A stretch of 35,817 bases of DNA from positions 1-35,817 of IMG/VR virus record IMGVR_UViG_3300042934_000215; one strand, given 5' to 3'. The stretch is from a virus. Shown here in pieces: positions 16,485 to 23,885 of the stretch; position 1 is the stretch's first letter, and each line of letters starts with the position of its first letter. Both the position numbers and the translations under genes were made by a program. Below the pieces are notes generated by a model. It did no database searches. It had not been told where the DNA came from and saw nothing but the letters and a program-made list of their open reading frames with translations.

Positions 16485-16500
16485 GTTTTACACCCTCTTT

Positions 16501-17769
16501 CTATTCCTGCTGCCCCTCTATTGGTTCTGCTTGGTCTGTTTGGTTTGTTCCCTCTGGTTTCGGTGGTTCTATTGGCTGCTGTATAACTGCTGGTGGCTCT
16601 CCGTCTTTATCCAGCTGGCTAACCTCTGTATACTCTTTTCTTATGTAGTACTTTTCTCCACCGTCAACGTGTGCCATGTTCCATATATCCATTACGCCAT
16701 TACGATTAAGTAGCCCTCTATCGAATAGCTGTGTTGACACTTGCAGCTTAGTATTATTGCTGGCATATTGCAGCCTGTTTGCACTAAACGTAATCATATT
16801 ACCGCAGGCTAGCTCTCTCGTTGTGTATGTCATATTAGACATTACTAACGATAGTTGCAACGCGAACGGCTCTATTTTTCCCTCGTAGTAGGCGTTCCAC
16901 GTATCCTCATTAAACTTGTTTTGTAATATATCCATGTTCGTACCAAAATGAGTACATACATTCTCGTTAATTTGCTGCATCTGTAGTGCGTTTGGTGTAT
17001 ACGGCTTACTTTCTACTTGCTTAAGGTCGCTAAATTTGTTGTCGTAAATAATCATGCCGCTTTTGTTGTCCGCGCTTAAGTTGTCCTCTGTAAATCTCTC
17101 GCGCTCTTTCTTAATATCTTCTGGTTTTAGCATGTTCGCAACTTTAGCCATAAAGCGTATGCTTGCAGAGTTCTTAACCGCATTAATAATGCCCTCGTTA
17201 TTTGTATGTATTAGCTGCATGGTCGGTAAAAGCGTCTTGTTATCTTCTCCGAAAAGGTCGTTTTGATATTGACACTTTGTAAGAATACCTACCCGCTCAA
17301 ATTCAATAGCTGCCTTTTCTCCGTTTGCAAATGTATAACGTAAATATACTTGCCCTTGGAACTCTATAACCTCGCATAGCTGCGGTAGTAGTGGATACCA
17401 GCCAGCTAACCCGCCGTACATATCCTCTATCGGAATAATAAAGGCTGTGTTATCACATTCTAGTATAGTCGCTATCCTTGCTATGAACTTGGTAGTATCC
17501 ATAAATGAATTGGGCTTAAACTGTAATATTCTTTCTAGCTGTTTATACGCATTTCCTGTAATTTCTGGTTTAAGTTTACTGCAATGCGTTGCAAAGCTAT
17601 TAATAGCCGTACGTGTCAAGTCCATTTCGTATATACCGCCGTTGTACGTAGTAAATACTGGGCTATATCCATTAAGCATTTTAAAATATTCGCCCATAAT
17701 TTTTCTGTCTTTTGTCTTAAACAAATAATCTACAAGTCCCGTGCTGTTCACTCCCTTTCTATGCTGCAT
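16501..17769 (-). CDS. Portal protein (HK97 family)
   Basis: A 422-residue portal. Typical segments are the YSPVFTTYNGGIYEMDLTRTAI N-terminus, an ILECDNTAFIIPIED strand, the IHTNNEGIINAVKNSA helix and the C-terminal DRGLLNRNGVMDIWNM. The dodecamer forms the DNA channel and docks the terminase. The tail is Pro/Gln/Glu-rich. The ATG at 17769 overlaps the TerL stop by 11 bases; a GTG at 17751 sits inside an AAAGGGAG and is an uncertain alternative. Confidence 0.92.
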   Translation of the reverse strand: MQHRKGVNSTGLVDYLFKTKDRKIMGEYFKMLNGYSPVFTTYNGGIYEMDLTRTAINSFATHCSKLKPEITGNAYKQLERILQFKPNSFMDTTKFIARIATILECDNTAFIIPIEDMYGGLAGWYPLLPQLCEVIEFQGQVYLRYTFANGEKAAIEFERVGILTKCQYQNDLFGEDNKTLLPTMQLIHTNNEGIINAVKNSASIRFMAKVANMLKPEDIKKERERFTEDNLSADNKSGMIIYDNKFSDLKQVESKPYTPNALQMQQINENVCTHFGTNMDILQNKFNEDTWNAYYEGKIEPFALQLSLVMSNMTYTTRELACGNMITFSANRLQYASNNTKLQVSTQLFDRGLLNRNGVMDIWNMAHVDGGEKYYIRKEYTEVSQLDKDGEPPAVIQQPIEPPKPEGTNQTDQAEPIEGQQE

Positions 17770-19417
17770 TTTTCAGCAGTTCGCCTATCTCTGTAAAATA
17801 TTTTTGTCTTACTGTCATAGCATCTATAACAGATACAAAACCGTCGATATGTGACCGCTGTTCTATCTTAATAGGTCTAAATTTTCTGGTTTCCATATTG
17901 TGCTTAAGAGCTACATTAAGGAAATGTGCTTTAAGCAAATTATTACTTGCAATTTTAAAGTTGCCATCTTTAATAATACCCTCGAACTCTCTTATAACTG
18001 GCGTTAGGTTCTCGCCTTGCCATACGTCGTCCATGTGGAAACCGTAACCTTTTAAGTCGTCTACTAGGTACTGTGCACTGTACCTATCGTAGCCTATCTC
18101 CAAAGTACGTATGCTGTATTCATTTAGCAGCATGACATACCAGTTAAATACGTCGTGATAGTCTACGTAATTTTCCCCGCTTAGTGTGAGGTTCTTTTTC
18201 TTTACAAAAATGTCATAAGGTACGCCGTCTGTAGCTTGTAGTGTCTCTAACCTATTTCTAGGCATAAAGAATTGAGTAAACGCATACAATACGCCCTCGC
18301 GCTCTATTATCACGCTTGCAGCTGTTAAGTCAGTTGTCTGGCTTAAGTCTATACCACCTACCGCGTAGCAGTCTCTAAAATCCTCTAGTGTAAGGTTAAC
18401 TGCTGCTGCATCTACTGTGCCATATTCCAGCCATGCTATAGAGCTGTTTTGCTTAATGTTACAGTACTTAGTTAAAAACTCTGCTTTCTTGCTTAAGCTG
18501 CCCTCTGCTACTGCTATCTCATCTATAAAGAAACCCTCTTTTACAGATACGCCCATGTTAGGGTTAGCTTTCTTTAGTTCTTCTATATCGTTCCACTTCT
18601 CTACGTCGTCTATCATGTAGAGAAATGGCAAAAGCCTACGCTCCTTGCTATTTCCTTTCAAGAAACTTGTAGCACGTTTCATAAGCTCGTCGTATATACT
18701 GTCGTTAATGTAACCAGCTGTAGAAATACTTAAAATCATAGGCTGCTTACGCGCTCCTAGTGCGGATTTCATAACCTCGTATTGTTTTAGCCCGCCGTCT
18801 CCGCTCCATGCTGCCATTTCGTCGCATACTACTAGCTGCGGGTTAAATCCGTCTGACTTTTTAGCATTAAAAGCTATAGGCTTAATAACGCTATTTGTAT
18901 CTGCTATGTAAATATCACTACGCCTTTTCTTTGCCAGCTCTAGTAGCTCGTCCTCTGCCTGTACCATCTGGTAAAATCCGTCGTATACTAATGCTGCTTG
19001 GTCTAGTTTTGGTGCTAGGCAATATATTTCTTGCCCGTACTCTGGCTCTAAATATGCCATATATGCAATTATCGCAGATGCAAATAATGACTTACCGTTT
19101 TTACGTCCAATTACTATAAAAATTTCTCTAAAAACCCTAATTTTTTCTGCATCTACTATGCCAAACATGGTACAAATTATAGATTTTTGCCATAATTCCA
19201 GCTTAATAAGGTCGTTGCGTCCTTTGCTGTGGTGGCAAAAACTTTCTATGAATTTTATAGCTTTATTTGCCTTTTTAGCGTTGTAAAAAAACTCCTGTTT
19301 TTCTAGCCCGTCTATAATGATTTTATATATATCAAGTATCCACTTTCCTACGATAATCTCGCCGCTAGTTATCTTAGCGTAGTACTCGTAAATATAGTTG
19401 CAATATGGTGCTATAAT
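17759..19417 (-). CDS. Terminase large subunit with non-canonical start
   Basis: A 552-residue packaging motor. Walker A GRKNGKS (about 104-110), Walker B LVVCDE (about 195-200) and a C-terminal RNase H-like nuclease beginning GGIDLSQTTD. The first ATG (19168) would remove 83 residues that clearly belong to the family (YYAKITSGEIIVGKWIL, FIESFCHHSKGRNDLIK). The frame is open from the TerS stop TAG at 19420, yet it holds no ATG, GTG or TTG before 19168. Candidate starts are ATT (19417) or ATA (19414), with GAGGA 5-8 bases upstream. Stop readthrough from TerS is an alternative because both genes share one frame. Confidence 0.9.
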   Translation of the reverse strand: MIAPYCNYIYEYYAKITSGEIIVGKWILDIYKIIIDGLEKQEFFYNAKKANKAIKFIESFCHHSKGRNDLIKLELWQKSIICTMFGIVDAEKIRVFREIFIVIGRKNGKSLFASAIIAYMAYLEPEYGQEIYCLAPKLDQAALVYDGFYQMVQAEDELLELAKKRRSDIYIADTNSVIKPIAFNAKKSDGFNPQLVVCDEMAAWSGDGGLKQYEVMKSALGARKQPMILSISTAGYINDSIYDELMKRATSFLKGNSKERRLLPFLYMIDDVEKWNDIEELKKANPNMGVSVKEGFFIDEIAVAEGSLSKKAEFLTKYCNIKQNSSIAWLEYGTVDAAAVNLTLEDFRDCYAVGGIDLSQTTDLTAASVIIEREGVLYAFTQFFMPRNRLETLQATDGVPYDIFVKKKNLTLSGENYVDYHDVFNWYVMLLNEYSIRTLEIGYDRYSAQYLVDDLKGYGFHMDDVWQGENLTPVIREFEGIIKDGNFKIASNNLLKAHFLNVALKHNMETRKFRPIKIEQRSHIDGFVSVIDAMTVRQKYFTEIGELLKNAA

Positions 19418-19774
19418 CTAGTCCTCGTCGCGCAGAGCTGCCAGCTTGCCGCCTTTTCTTTTTACTGCTGGTACTAAATCGGTTAGCTGCTTAATAATTG
19501 CCGTATAATTCTTGGTTAGGGCTATATATACGTCTGCCTCTGGGCTTTTCTTTGTCCCCCATTGGTTGTCGCCGTTTTGGTATTCTGATGTAAAGCCCTC
19601 TACCTCTATATGTGCTTGCAGCTCGTCTAGCTCTATTGACATGAAAGCAGCCTTTTCTATGAGCGGCGTTACTAGCTTTTTCTTGTTTTCGTCCAGCTCT
19701 TTAAAGATGCCTTTAAGTCTGGTCTTTTCACTCTTAATTCTATCTTCTTTTGTCTTTTCTTTCTTAGTTGCCAT
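19418..19774 (-). CDS. Terminase small subunit (P27 family-like)
   Basis: A 118-residue DNA-recognition subunit. Basic N-terminus, then KTRLKGIFKELDENKKKLVTPLIEKAAFM and LDELQAHIEVEG, a pattern seen in P27-type small terminases. It binds the packaging site and activates TerL. The ATG at 19774 follows AAAGGGGGG by 8 bases; a longer frame to 19924 runs through the C-rich putative cos region and is rejected. It ends with TAG directly before the TerL frame. Confidence 0.85.
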   Translation of the reverse strand: MATKKEKTKEDRIKSEKTRLKGIFKELDENKKKLVTPLIEKAAFMSIELDELQAHIEVEGFTSEYQNGDNQWGTKKSPEADVYIALTKNYTAIIKQLTDLVPAVKRKGGKLAALRDED

Positions 19775-19928
19775 AAGTTCAACCCCCCTTTGTGCATCTT
19801 GTACACCCCCACACCCCCTACACCACGTATGCGCAACCTTGCAGGGTAATTTTGTCCTATTCCCCTCGGTTACCGTCCCTTTAAAAATTATTTTTTGATA
19901 GGGGGGACTATAGGCTTTGTGCAAATTG
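19775..19928. other. Candidate cos / packaging region between HNH and TerS
   Basis: A 154-base gap with several G/C homopolymer runs (GGGGGG at 19790s, CCCCC runs at 19805-19820, GGGGGG near 19903). HNH-TerS-TerL phages usually have cos between HNH and terS. No specific overhang can be read from sequence alone. Confidence 0.4.
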
Positions 19929-20213
19929 CTAACACTCTATTACGTTCCCGTCTGCATCAAACTTATAACGCCCGTGTCTCTTTGCCTTATGATGTTCTTT
20001 GTTGTGGCAGTCTTGGCATAGAGCCTCTAAGTTATCCCAGCATAGCGTTAGCTCTGGTCTGTTTATATTGTGTCTGCTTAGCCATGTCTTATGGTGTACC
20101 ATTGTTGCTGGCTCTTCGCAGCGCTCGCATACATACTGCTGTGATATTAAATAAGCCTCTCTTGTATCTCTCCATGCTGTAGAGTTATAGAAGTCCTTAG
20201 CCCATTCTTTCAT
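19929..20213 (-). CDS. HNH endonuclease of the packaging module
   Basis: A 94-residue HNH nuclease: CERCEEPATMVHHKTWLSRHN has the first Cys pair and the His pair, and NLEALCQDCHNKEHH closes the zinc-binding beta-beta-alpha fold. Such proteins next to terminase assist cos cleavage in HK97-like phages. The ATG at 20213 is preceded by GAGAGGG; the longer frame from 20258 has no good ribosome site. It is the first gene of the late transcript. Confidence 0.93.
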   Translation of the reverse strand: MKEWAKDFYNSTAWRDTREAYLISQQYVCERCEEPATMVHHKTWLSRHNINRPELTLCWDNLEALCQDCHNKEHHKAKRHGRYKFDADGNVIEC

Positions 20214-20293
20214 AGTCTCCCTCTCTTTCTCTCTTGTCCCCAGCGCCCTAGGTTTCATGCGCTGGGTGGAGGCTTAAGAATGTCCGTAAATAA

Positions 20294-20339
20294 AAGAGCG
20301 GCTAGCCTGCTGCATTACTGCTGCCTGCTGTCCGCTCTT
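20294..20339 (-). terminator. Intrinsic terminator directly after the late promoter
   Basis: AAGAGCGG pairs with CCGCTCTT across a 30-base loop, followed on the minus strand by TTTATTT. It begins about 5 bases after the predicted late transcription start and lies before the first late gene. It also ends the early operon. Confidence 0.75.
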
Positions 20340-20351
20340 ATTCACTCTATC

Positions 20352-20380
20352 ATTATATCGCTTACACATTACCACGTAAA
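20352..20380 (-). promoter_or_regulatory. Putative late promoter
   Basis: On the minus strand TTTACG (20375-20380), a 17-bp spacer and TATAAT (20352-20357). It lies in the only gap between the early genes and HNH, just downstream of the ArpU-like regulator, the usual place of a late promoter. Confidence 0.65.
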
Positions 20381-20401
20381 CCCCACGTTATTACCATTGT
20401 T

Positions 20402-20617
20402 TTACCTAGGTACTGCCAGTACTTGTATAGTATCCCTTGGCAGTATTACTACCCTCTTGCCTATCTGTTCTGTTAGTCTGTCTTGTATACGCTGTGTATC
20501 CTCTGTGCGGTACAAGTAGCTTAGCTGTATTAGCAGTACGTCTGTATCTTCTGTTATCCCCTCTAATCTCTTAAGCTCTTCTTGCCTGCCGTCGTCATGT
20601 TCTAATAATATTCTCAT
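20402..20617 (-). CDS. Small hypothetical protein after the late regulator
   Basis: A 71-residue protein, MRILLEHDDGRQEELKRLEG then DTDVLLIQLSYLYR and a basic C-terminus ending QVLAVPR. It overlaps the ArpU-like gene by 4 bases and is the last early gene before the late promoter. No recognised family; its position suggests a role in the early-to-late switch, which is inference only. Confidence 0.65.
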   Translation of the reverse strand: MRILLEHDDGRQEELKRLEGITEDTDVLLIQLSYLYRTEDTQRIQDRLTEQIGKRVVILPRDTIQVLAVPR

Positions 20618-21117
20618 GCGCTCTTACCTCTATCGTCCTCTATTCCCCATAGCAATACTGATAGCTCATTTATTATAGCTGTTACCCAGCGCCTCGGTGT
20701 GTTCTTCCCTGTGTCTAATTCCTCTGCTATTAACTGGTAGTCTACTCCTTGCATGAAATACATTTCAAAGGCTTTATATTCCAGCTCTCTACCCTCTGCT
20801 TTGCGCCTGCGCTCTACTTCCTCTATTGCTTTGTCTATATGGTCTAGCATAAGCATTGTTTTAAAGCGTGTGCGCCTTATGCTGCGTAGGTACATTGCTT
20901 GCTGTTCCTCTGTCATTTCTTTTAGCTCTAGCTGTGTCCCCTCGCTTATGGCGTTCTCTTTATGAAAAACAGCATCACGGTAGCATTTCATAAGGCTAAA
21001 TGTGTCATGGTATTTATCGCGCTTTTTCTCTTTAGTCTCTTGCTTTTTGTATTCTGCTACGCCTGCCTTTGCCGCGTCTTGTAGCAGCTGCCTTAGCTCT
21101 TCGTCTGTTAATTTCAT
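20614..21117 (-). CDS. ArpU/sigma-like late transcription regulator
   Basis: A 167-residue helical protein. Basic and helical N-terminal two thirds (SLMKCYRDAVFHKENAI, LMLDHIDKAIEEVERR), then a C-terminal helix-turn-helix of sigma-70 region 4 type (YKAFEMYFMQGVDYQLIAEELD, NTPRRWVTAIINEL). This is the organisation of ArpU/RinA-like phage late regulators. It sits just upstream of a promoter-terminator pair, which it may activate or antiterminate. Confidence 0.82.
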   Translation of the reverse strand: MKLTDEELRQLLQDAAKAGVAEYKKQETKEKKRDKYHDTFSLMKCYRDAVFHKENAISEGTQLELKEMTEEQQAMYLRSIRRTRFKTMLMLDHIDKAIEEVERRRKAEGRELEYKAFEMYFMQGVDYQLIAEELDTGKNTPRRWVTAIINELSVLLWGIEDDRGKSA

Positions 21118-21146
21118 GCTTGTAAATACCTCTCTTTCTACTCCCT

Positions 21147-21560
21147 CTAGTTAAAGGGTAACTCTTCGTCGATACCGTCTGGTATCTGCATAAATCCGTC
21201 GTTACTACTACTGGCTGGTGGCTCTTGCCCTGCTGCCTGCTGCCTGTTCTCTGCCTCTGTTTTGCTCTCTCCAAATCCTACGCTATTTGCCAGCACTTCC
21301 GTGTAGTATATTTTTACTCCGTCTCTGTTTGTATAGTTCCCTGTTTTAATTTTCCCTGTTACCTCTGCTTTGTTGCCTTTGCTTAACCACTTTTCTACCC
21401 ATTCTGCCGTACGTCCTAAGCACCTTACGCTAATAAAGTCTGTTTCTTTGTAGTCGTCTACAGCTAGTGTAAATCTGCTAATAGCTACGCTGTTATCTTG
21501 TCCGCCGTAGCGTGTGTCTGGGTTCTTTGTAAGTCTGCCGCTCAATGATACGTTATTCAT
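21147..21560 (-). CDS. ssb: Single-stranded DNA-binding protein
   Basis: A 137-residue SSB. OB-fold markers NNVSLSGRLTKNPDTRY, ISRFTLAVDD and EWVEKWLSKGNKAEVTGKI, then a Gln/Glu-rich linker and an acidic tip DEELPFN for partner binding. It coats ssDNA during replication. It overlaps the preceding metalloprotease-like gene by 8 bases. Confidence 0.94.
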   Translation of the reverse strand: MNNVSLSGRLTKNPDTRYGGQDNSVAISRFTLAVDDYKETDFISVRCLGRTAEWVEKWLSKGNKAEVTGKIKTGNYTNRDGVKIYYTEVLANSVGFGESKTEAENRQQAAGQEPPASSSNDGFMQIPDGIDEELPFN

Positions 21561-21948
21561 ACTTTGCCGCCTCGCTTTCTGGTACTATATCAGCTTGTAT
21601 TAACCCCTCGTCTTTACATAGCTTTATATATTCTTGCTGTATTTCACTAAAAATCTTGTCCCATTCCTTGTCGTGCTGTTCTTCCTCGGTTAGTTCTTCT
21701 GGTTTCCTGTCTCTGTCTTTTTCTCTAGCTACATGTGCTGCCTCATGCGCTATTATTTCTAACACTGCTATATACGGTATGTCGCAGTTAATAAAAATAG
21801 CTGCCTCTCCGTCCTCGTCGTAATTTGTGTATCCTGCGTTTCCTGCTGCCAGTTCTGGCGGTATATACGTTAAGTCGCACTCTATATGCGTTACGTTTTC
21901 CACTGCTTGTAAAACAAGCTCTATAGGGTTATTGATAATATGTATCAT
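21553..21948 (-). CDS. HExxH zinc-metalloprotein
   Basis: A 131-residue protein with EIIAHEAAHVA, a zinc-metallopeptidase motif (about residues 65-75), in a helix after a beta-rich start. Downstream acidic helices may supply the third ligand. It could be a phage protease of the ImmA/IrrE or SprT-like type. There is no linked helix-turn-helix. The last residues PESEAAKYE arise because the next gene's ribosome site is embedded here. Confidence 0.75.
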   Translation of the reverse strand: MIHIINNPIELVLQAVENVTHIECDLTYIPPELAAGNAGYTNYDEDGEAAIFINCDIPYIAVLEIIAHEAAHVAREKDRDRKPEELTEEEQHDKEWDKIFSEIQQEYIKLCKDEGLIQADIVPESEAAKYE

Positions 21949-21975
21949 GTCTTAATATCCTCTCTTTCCTGCTGC

Positions 21976-22065
21976 TTATTTGTTCTTTTTGTCGTGTGTC
22001 CCTATAAATGCTATTGTAATACAAATAATAGCCGTAATAGCTATTGCTGTAATATTAATACTCAT
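21976..22065 (-). CDS. 29-residue single-span membrane peptide
   Basis: ATG at 22065 with AAAGAGAGG 11 bases upstream. The peptide is Ile/Ala/Thr-rich and hydrophobic over residues 3-22 with a basic end HDKKNK, a one-span topology. It fills the gap between neighbours with the same strong ribosome module used by other early genes. Function unknown. Confidence 0.6.
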   Translation of the reverse strand: MSINITAIAITAIICITIAFIGTHDKKNK

Positions 22066-22337
22066 GCTTTTATATCCTCTCTTTCTTCCCTTAGTCCCTT
22101 TGTAATACTCTTAAGTGCCTCTGCGTGGCTTTCTACTGCTGCCGCGCACATTTCTACGAATAATGCCAGCGCTGGCTTAATGTTCTTTGCAAATTGCTGC
22201 AATGCTGCCGCTGCCTGTTCTGGTGTTAGTCCGTAAGCCTTGTATACCTCGCTAGAGGCAGCGCTTAGCTGCCTTTTGCTTGGTGGATTGTATCCGTATT
22301 TCTTCTTGTAGTTCTTTTTCCGCTGCCTATACTTCAC
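22062..22337 (-). CDS. Hypothetical basic helical protein
   Basis: A 91-residue protein: strongly basic N-terminus (MKYRQRKKNYKKKYGYNPPSKRQL), then helices EVYKAYGLTPEQAAAALQQF and a hydrophobic amphipathic segment ALFVEMCAAAVESHAEAL. It overlaps both neighbours by a few bases. Possibly nucleic-acid binding; no family recognised. Confidence 0.65.
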   Translation of the reverse strand: MKYRQRKKNYKKKYGYNPPSKRQLSAASSEVYKAYGLTPEQAAAALQQFAKNIKPALALFVEMCAAAVESHAEALKSITKGLREEREDIKA

Positions 22338-22554
22338 TTTGTGCCGCCTCGCTTTCCTCTTCCAAGAGATAATTTATAAGCCTTGCGTTTTCTACCTTTA
22401 AGCGCAGTTCTTTTAATTCAATGAATTTTTCTATAAGCTGCTCTTTGCTTAAATTTTCGATACAATTTTTCGTTAGTTGAATGTCAAATTCTAATTCTTT
22501 CGCTATTGAGCATATACCGCTTTTTAGCCTTTCTACGGCTTTATCGTTTTTCAA
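22327..22554 (-). CDS. Hypothetical helical protein
   Basis: A 75-residue all-helical protein (VERLKSGICSIAKELEFD, LIEKFIELKELRLKVENARL) ending EESEAAQSEV, where the downstream ribosome site is embedded. The start is TTG at 22554, overlapping the stop of an 18-codon ORF as TTGA, with GCGAGG upstream. Function unknown. Confidence 0.6.
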   Translation of the reverse strand: MKNDKAVERLKSGICSIAKELEFDIQLTKNCIENLSKEQLIEKFIELKELRLKVENARLINYLLEEESEAAQSEV

Positions 22555-22607
22555 TTTCTTGTAGCCTCGCTTTCTGGTAGGTATTGAGGGTAGTCGTTTA
22601 TATTCAT
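22551..22607 (-). CDS. 18-residue ORF coupling ParB and the next gene
   Basis: ATG at 22607 with GAGG 5 bases upstream, reading M-N-I-N-D-Y-P-Q-Y-L-P-E-S-E-A-T-R-N. It ends overlapping the TTG start of the next gene. It may be a leader peptide for coupled translation or a degenerate gene. The embedded AAAGCGAGG gives the C-terminal ESEA. Confidence 0.4.
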   Translation of the reverse strand: MNINDYPQYLPESEATRN

Positions 22608-22615
22608 TTGTCCTC

Positions 22616-23884
22616 TTATTTCGTCGTCGTTTCTTGTGCCCCCCCCTGTTGTTCGGTGTCCGTTTCGGACACCTTTAGCGTCTCTATGCCTAATATGCAG
22701 TAATCCTCTTGTAGTCCTGTGTACTCTTCCAGCATGTATGTTATTACTGCCTCTATTGTCCTGCCTGTAAATTTTCCGTTGTTAAATTCTAGCATCTTAA
22801 GCCCGTCTCCCACTTTGTAGCCTCTATCATTCTTTCTTAGCTCAAAAGTCTTTTTACGGCTTGCTACGTCCTCGTAGAATGATGTAGCTATTTTAATCTC
22901 GTGTACTTTTTCTGCTGCTGCCTCGCTTGGTAAGTGTTCCAGCCGTTTTGTGTCTGCCTGCTCTCTTAACTTTCTTGCTGTCTCTCTGTCTATTGCGTCC
23001 TGCTCTTCGTTATAACGTTGCTCGTCTGTCTTTTCTGCATCTGCTTTGCTAACGTACTCGTCGCACTTCTCACAAGTCCCAGTTTTCACGTTGCATGTAA
23101 CGTAATTTAAGCAGTGATAGCATAAACTCGTTATGCTCTCTGGGTGCGGTGTTTTGTAATCGTCCCCAGCTTTCCGCTCTGCTACTTTTGCTGCTATCTC
23201 TTTTGCTCTAACGTCCTCGCCTGCTGCCGCAGCTGCCGCTATTGCTTTCTGGTCGTCCTCTGGCAGCTTAGATGCCTCGTAAGCAGCTGTTATACCTATA
23301 TTGCCTTTTTTAAATTCTTCCTTTGCCTCGTCCGTAAGATTATTATTAATGCTTTCCATTCTGGCTACATTAGTGCTGCTCTCTCCCATAATCTCTGCTA
23401 TTACGTCCCGCAGCTTTCCTTGTATCTCTAGCCCGTCCTCTTGCTGTGCTCTAATAAGTGCTGCCTTAAGGCGCTTAGCTTGCTCTGTTTTTTCGTAAGG
23501 TGTAAGCTCTCTGTTATACGCGTTTCCTACCAGTAAGCTAAGCTCAAAGGTCGCCTCTGTCATGTCTCTGTATAAATATCTAACACTCTTATACTCTTCG
23601 CGTCCTCTTTCAATGTTTAAAATATTAGCTAAGTTACGTCTGTGCCCGCTTATTATCTTAAATTCTCCGTTTACGCGTCCTAGTACTGTAGGCTGCTGCT
23701 GCCCTACGGTTAAAAAGCTGTCTGCTAGCTCTTCTATGTTGTTCTGGCTATAAAAGTTGCTTTCGCTTGGTTTTACGTCGTAAGGGCTTAAAAATATCTC
23801 TGTGTATTTGTCTATCGTTCCTGCTGCCTCTGCTTTGCTTTGTACATTTACAATATCCATAAAGCTAAATTTGCCTGCTGCCAT
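22616..23884 (-). CDS. ParB-like protein with zinc-finger and DUF3850-like C-terminal domain
   Basis: A 422-residue protein. Residues 30-90 form a ParB N-domain (FLSPYDVKPSESNF, EFKIISGHRRNLANIL with the GHRR box near 77). Residues 90-210 carry the central HTH region (TPYEKTEQAKRL, IMGESSTNVARMESI). A Cys cluster C-x2-C-x4-C and C-x2-C follows (about 255-275). Residues 325-405 resemble DUF3850 of the ASCH/PUA group (HEIKIATSFYEDV, KKTFELRKNDRGYKVGD, YCILGIE). It follows ParA by one base. The combination suggests DNA partition or replication control. Confidence 0.85.
   Translation of the reverse strand: MAAGKFSFMDIVNVQSKAEAAGTIDKYTEIFLSPYDVKPSESNFYSQNNIEELADSFLTVGQQQPTVLGRVNGEFKIISGHRRNLANILNIERGREEYKSVRYLYRDMTEATFELSLLVGNAYNRELTPYEKTEQAKRLKAALIRAQQEDGLEIQGKLRDVIAEIMGESSTNVARMESINNNLTDEAKEEFKKGNIGITAAYEASKLPEDDQKAIAAAAAAGEDVRAKEIAAKVAERKAGDDYKTPHPESITSLCYHCLNYVTCNVKTGTCEKCDEYVSKADAEKTDEQRYNEEQDAIDRETARKLREQADTKRLEHLPSEAAAEKVHEIKIATSFYEDVASRKKTFELRKNDRGYKVGDGLKMLEFNNGKFTGRTIEAVITYMLEEYTGLQEDYCILGIETLKVSETDTEQQGGAQETTTK
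22656..22672. repeat. 17-bp palindrome, copy 2, inside parB
   Basis: Identical to 13930-13946 and again read V-S-E-T-D-T. Arms of 7 bp around AAA. A palindrome inside parB is a possible ParB binding site. Confidence 0.9.
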
Positions 23885-23885
23885 C

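Noticed and set aside
17759-19168. TerL starting at the first ATG
   Set aside because: This removes 83 residues that match the TerL family just before Walker A.
19775-19924. N-terminal extension of TerS
   Set aside because: A strong SD sits before the ATG at 19774 and the extension translates C-rich packaging-site DNA.
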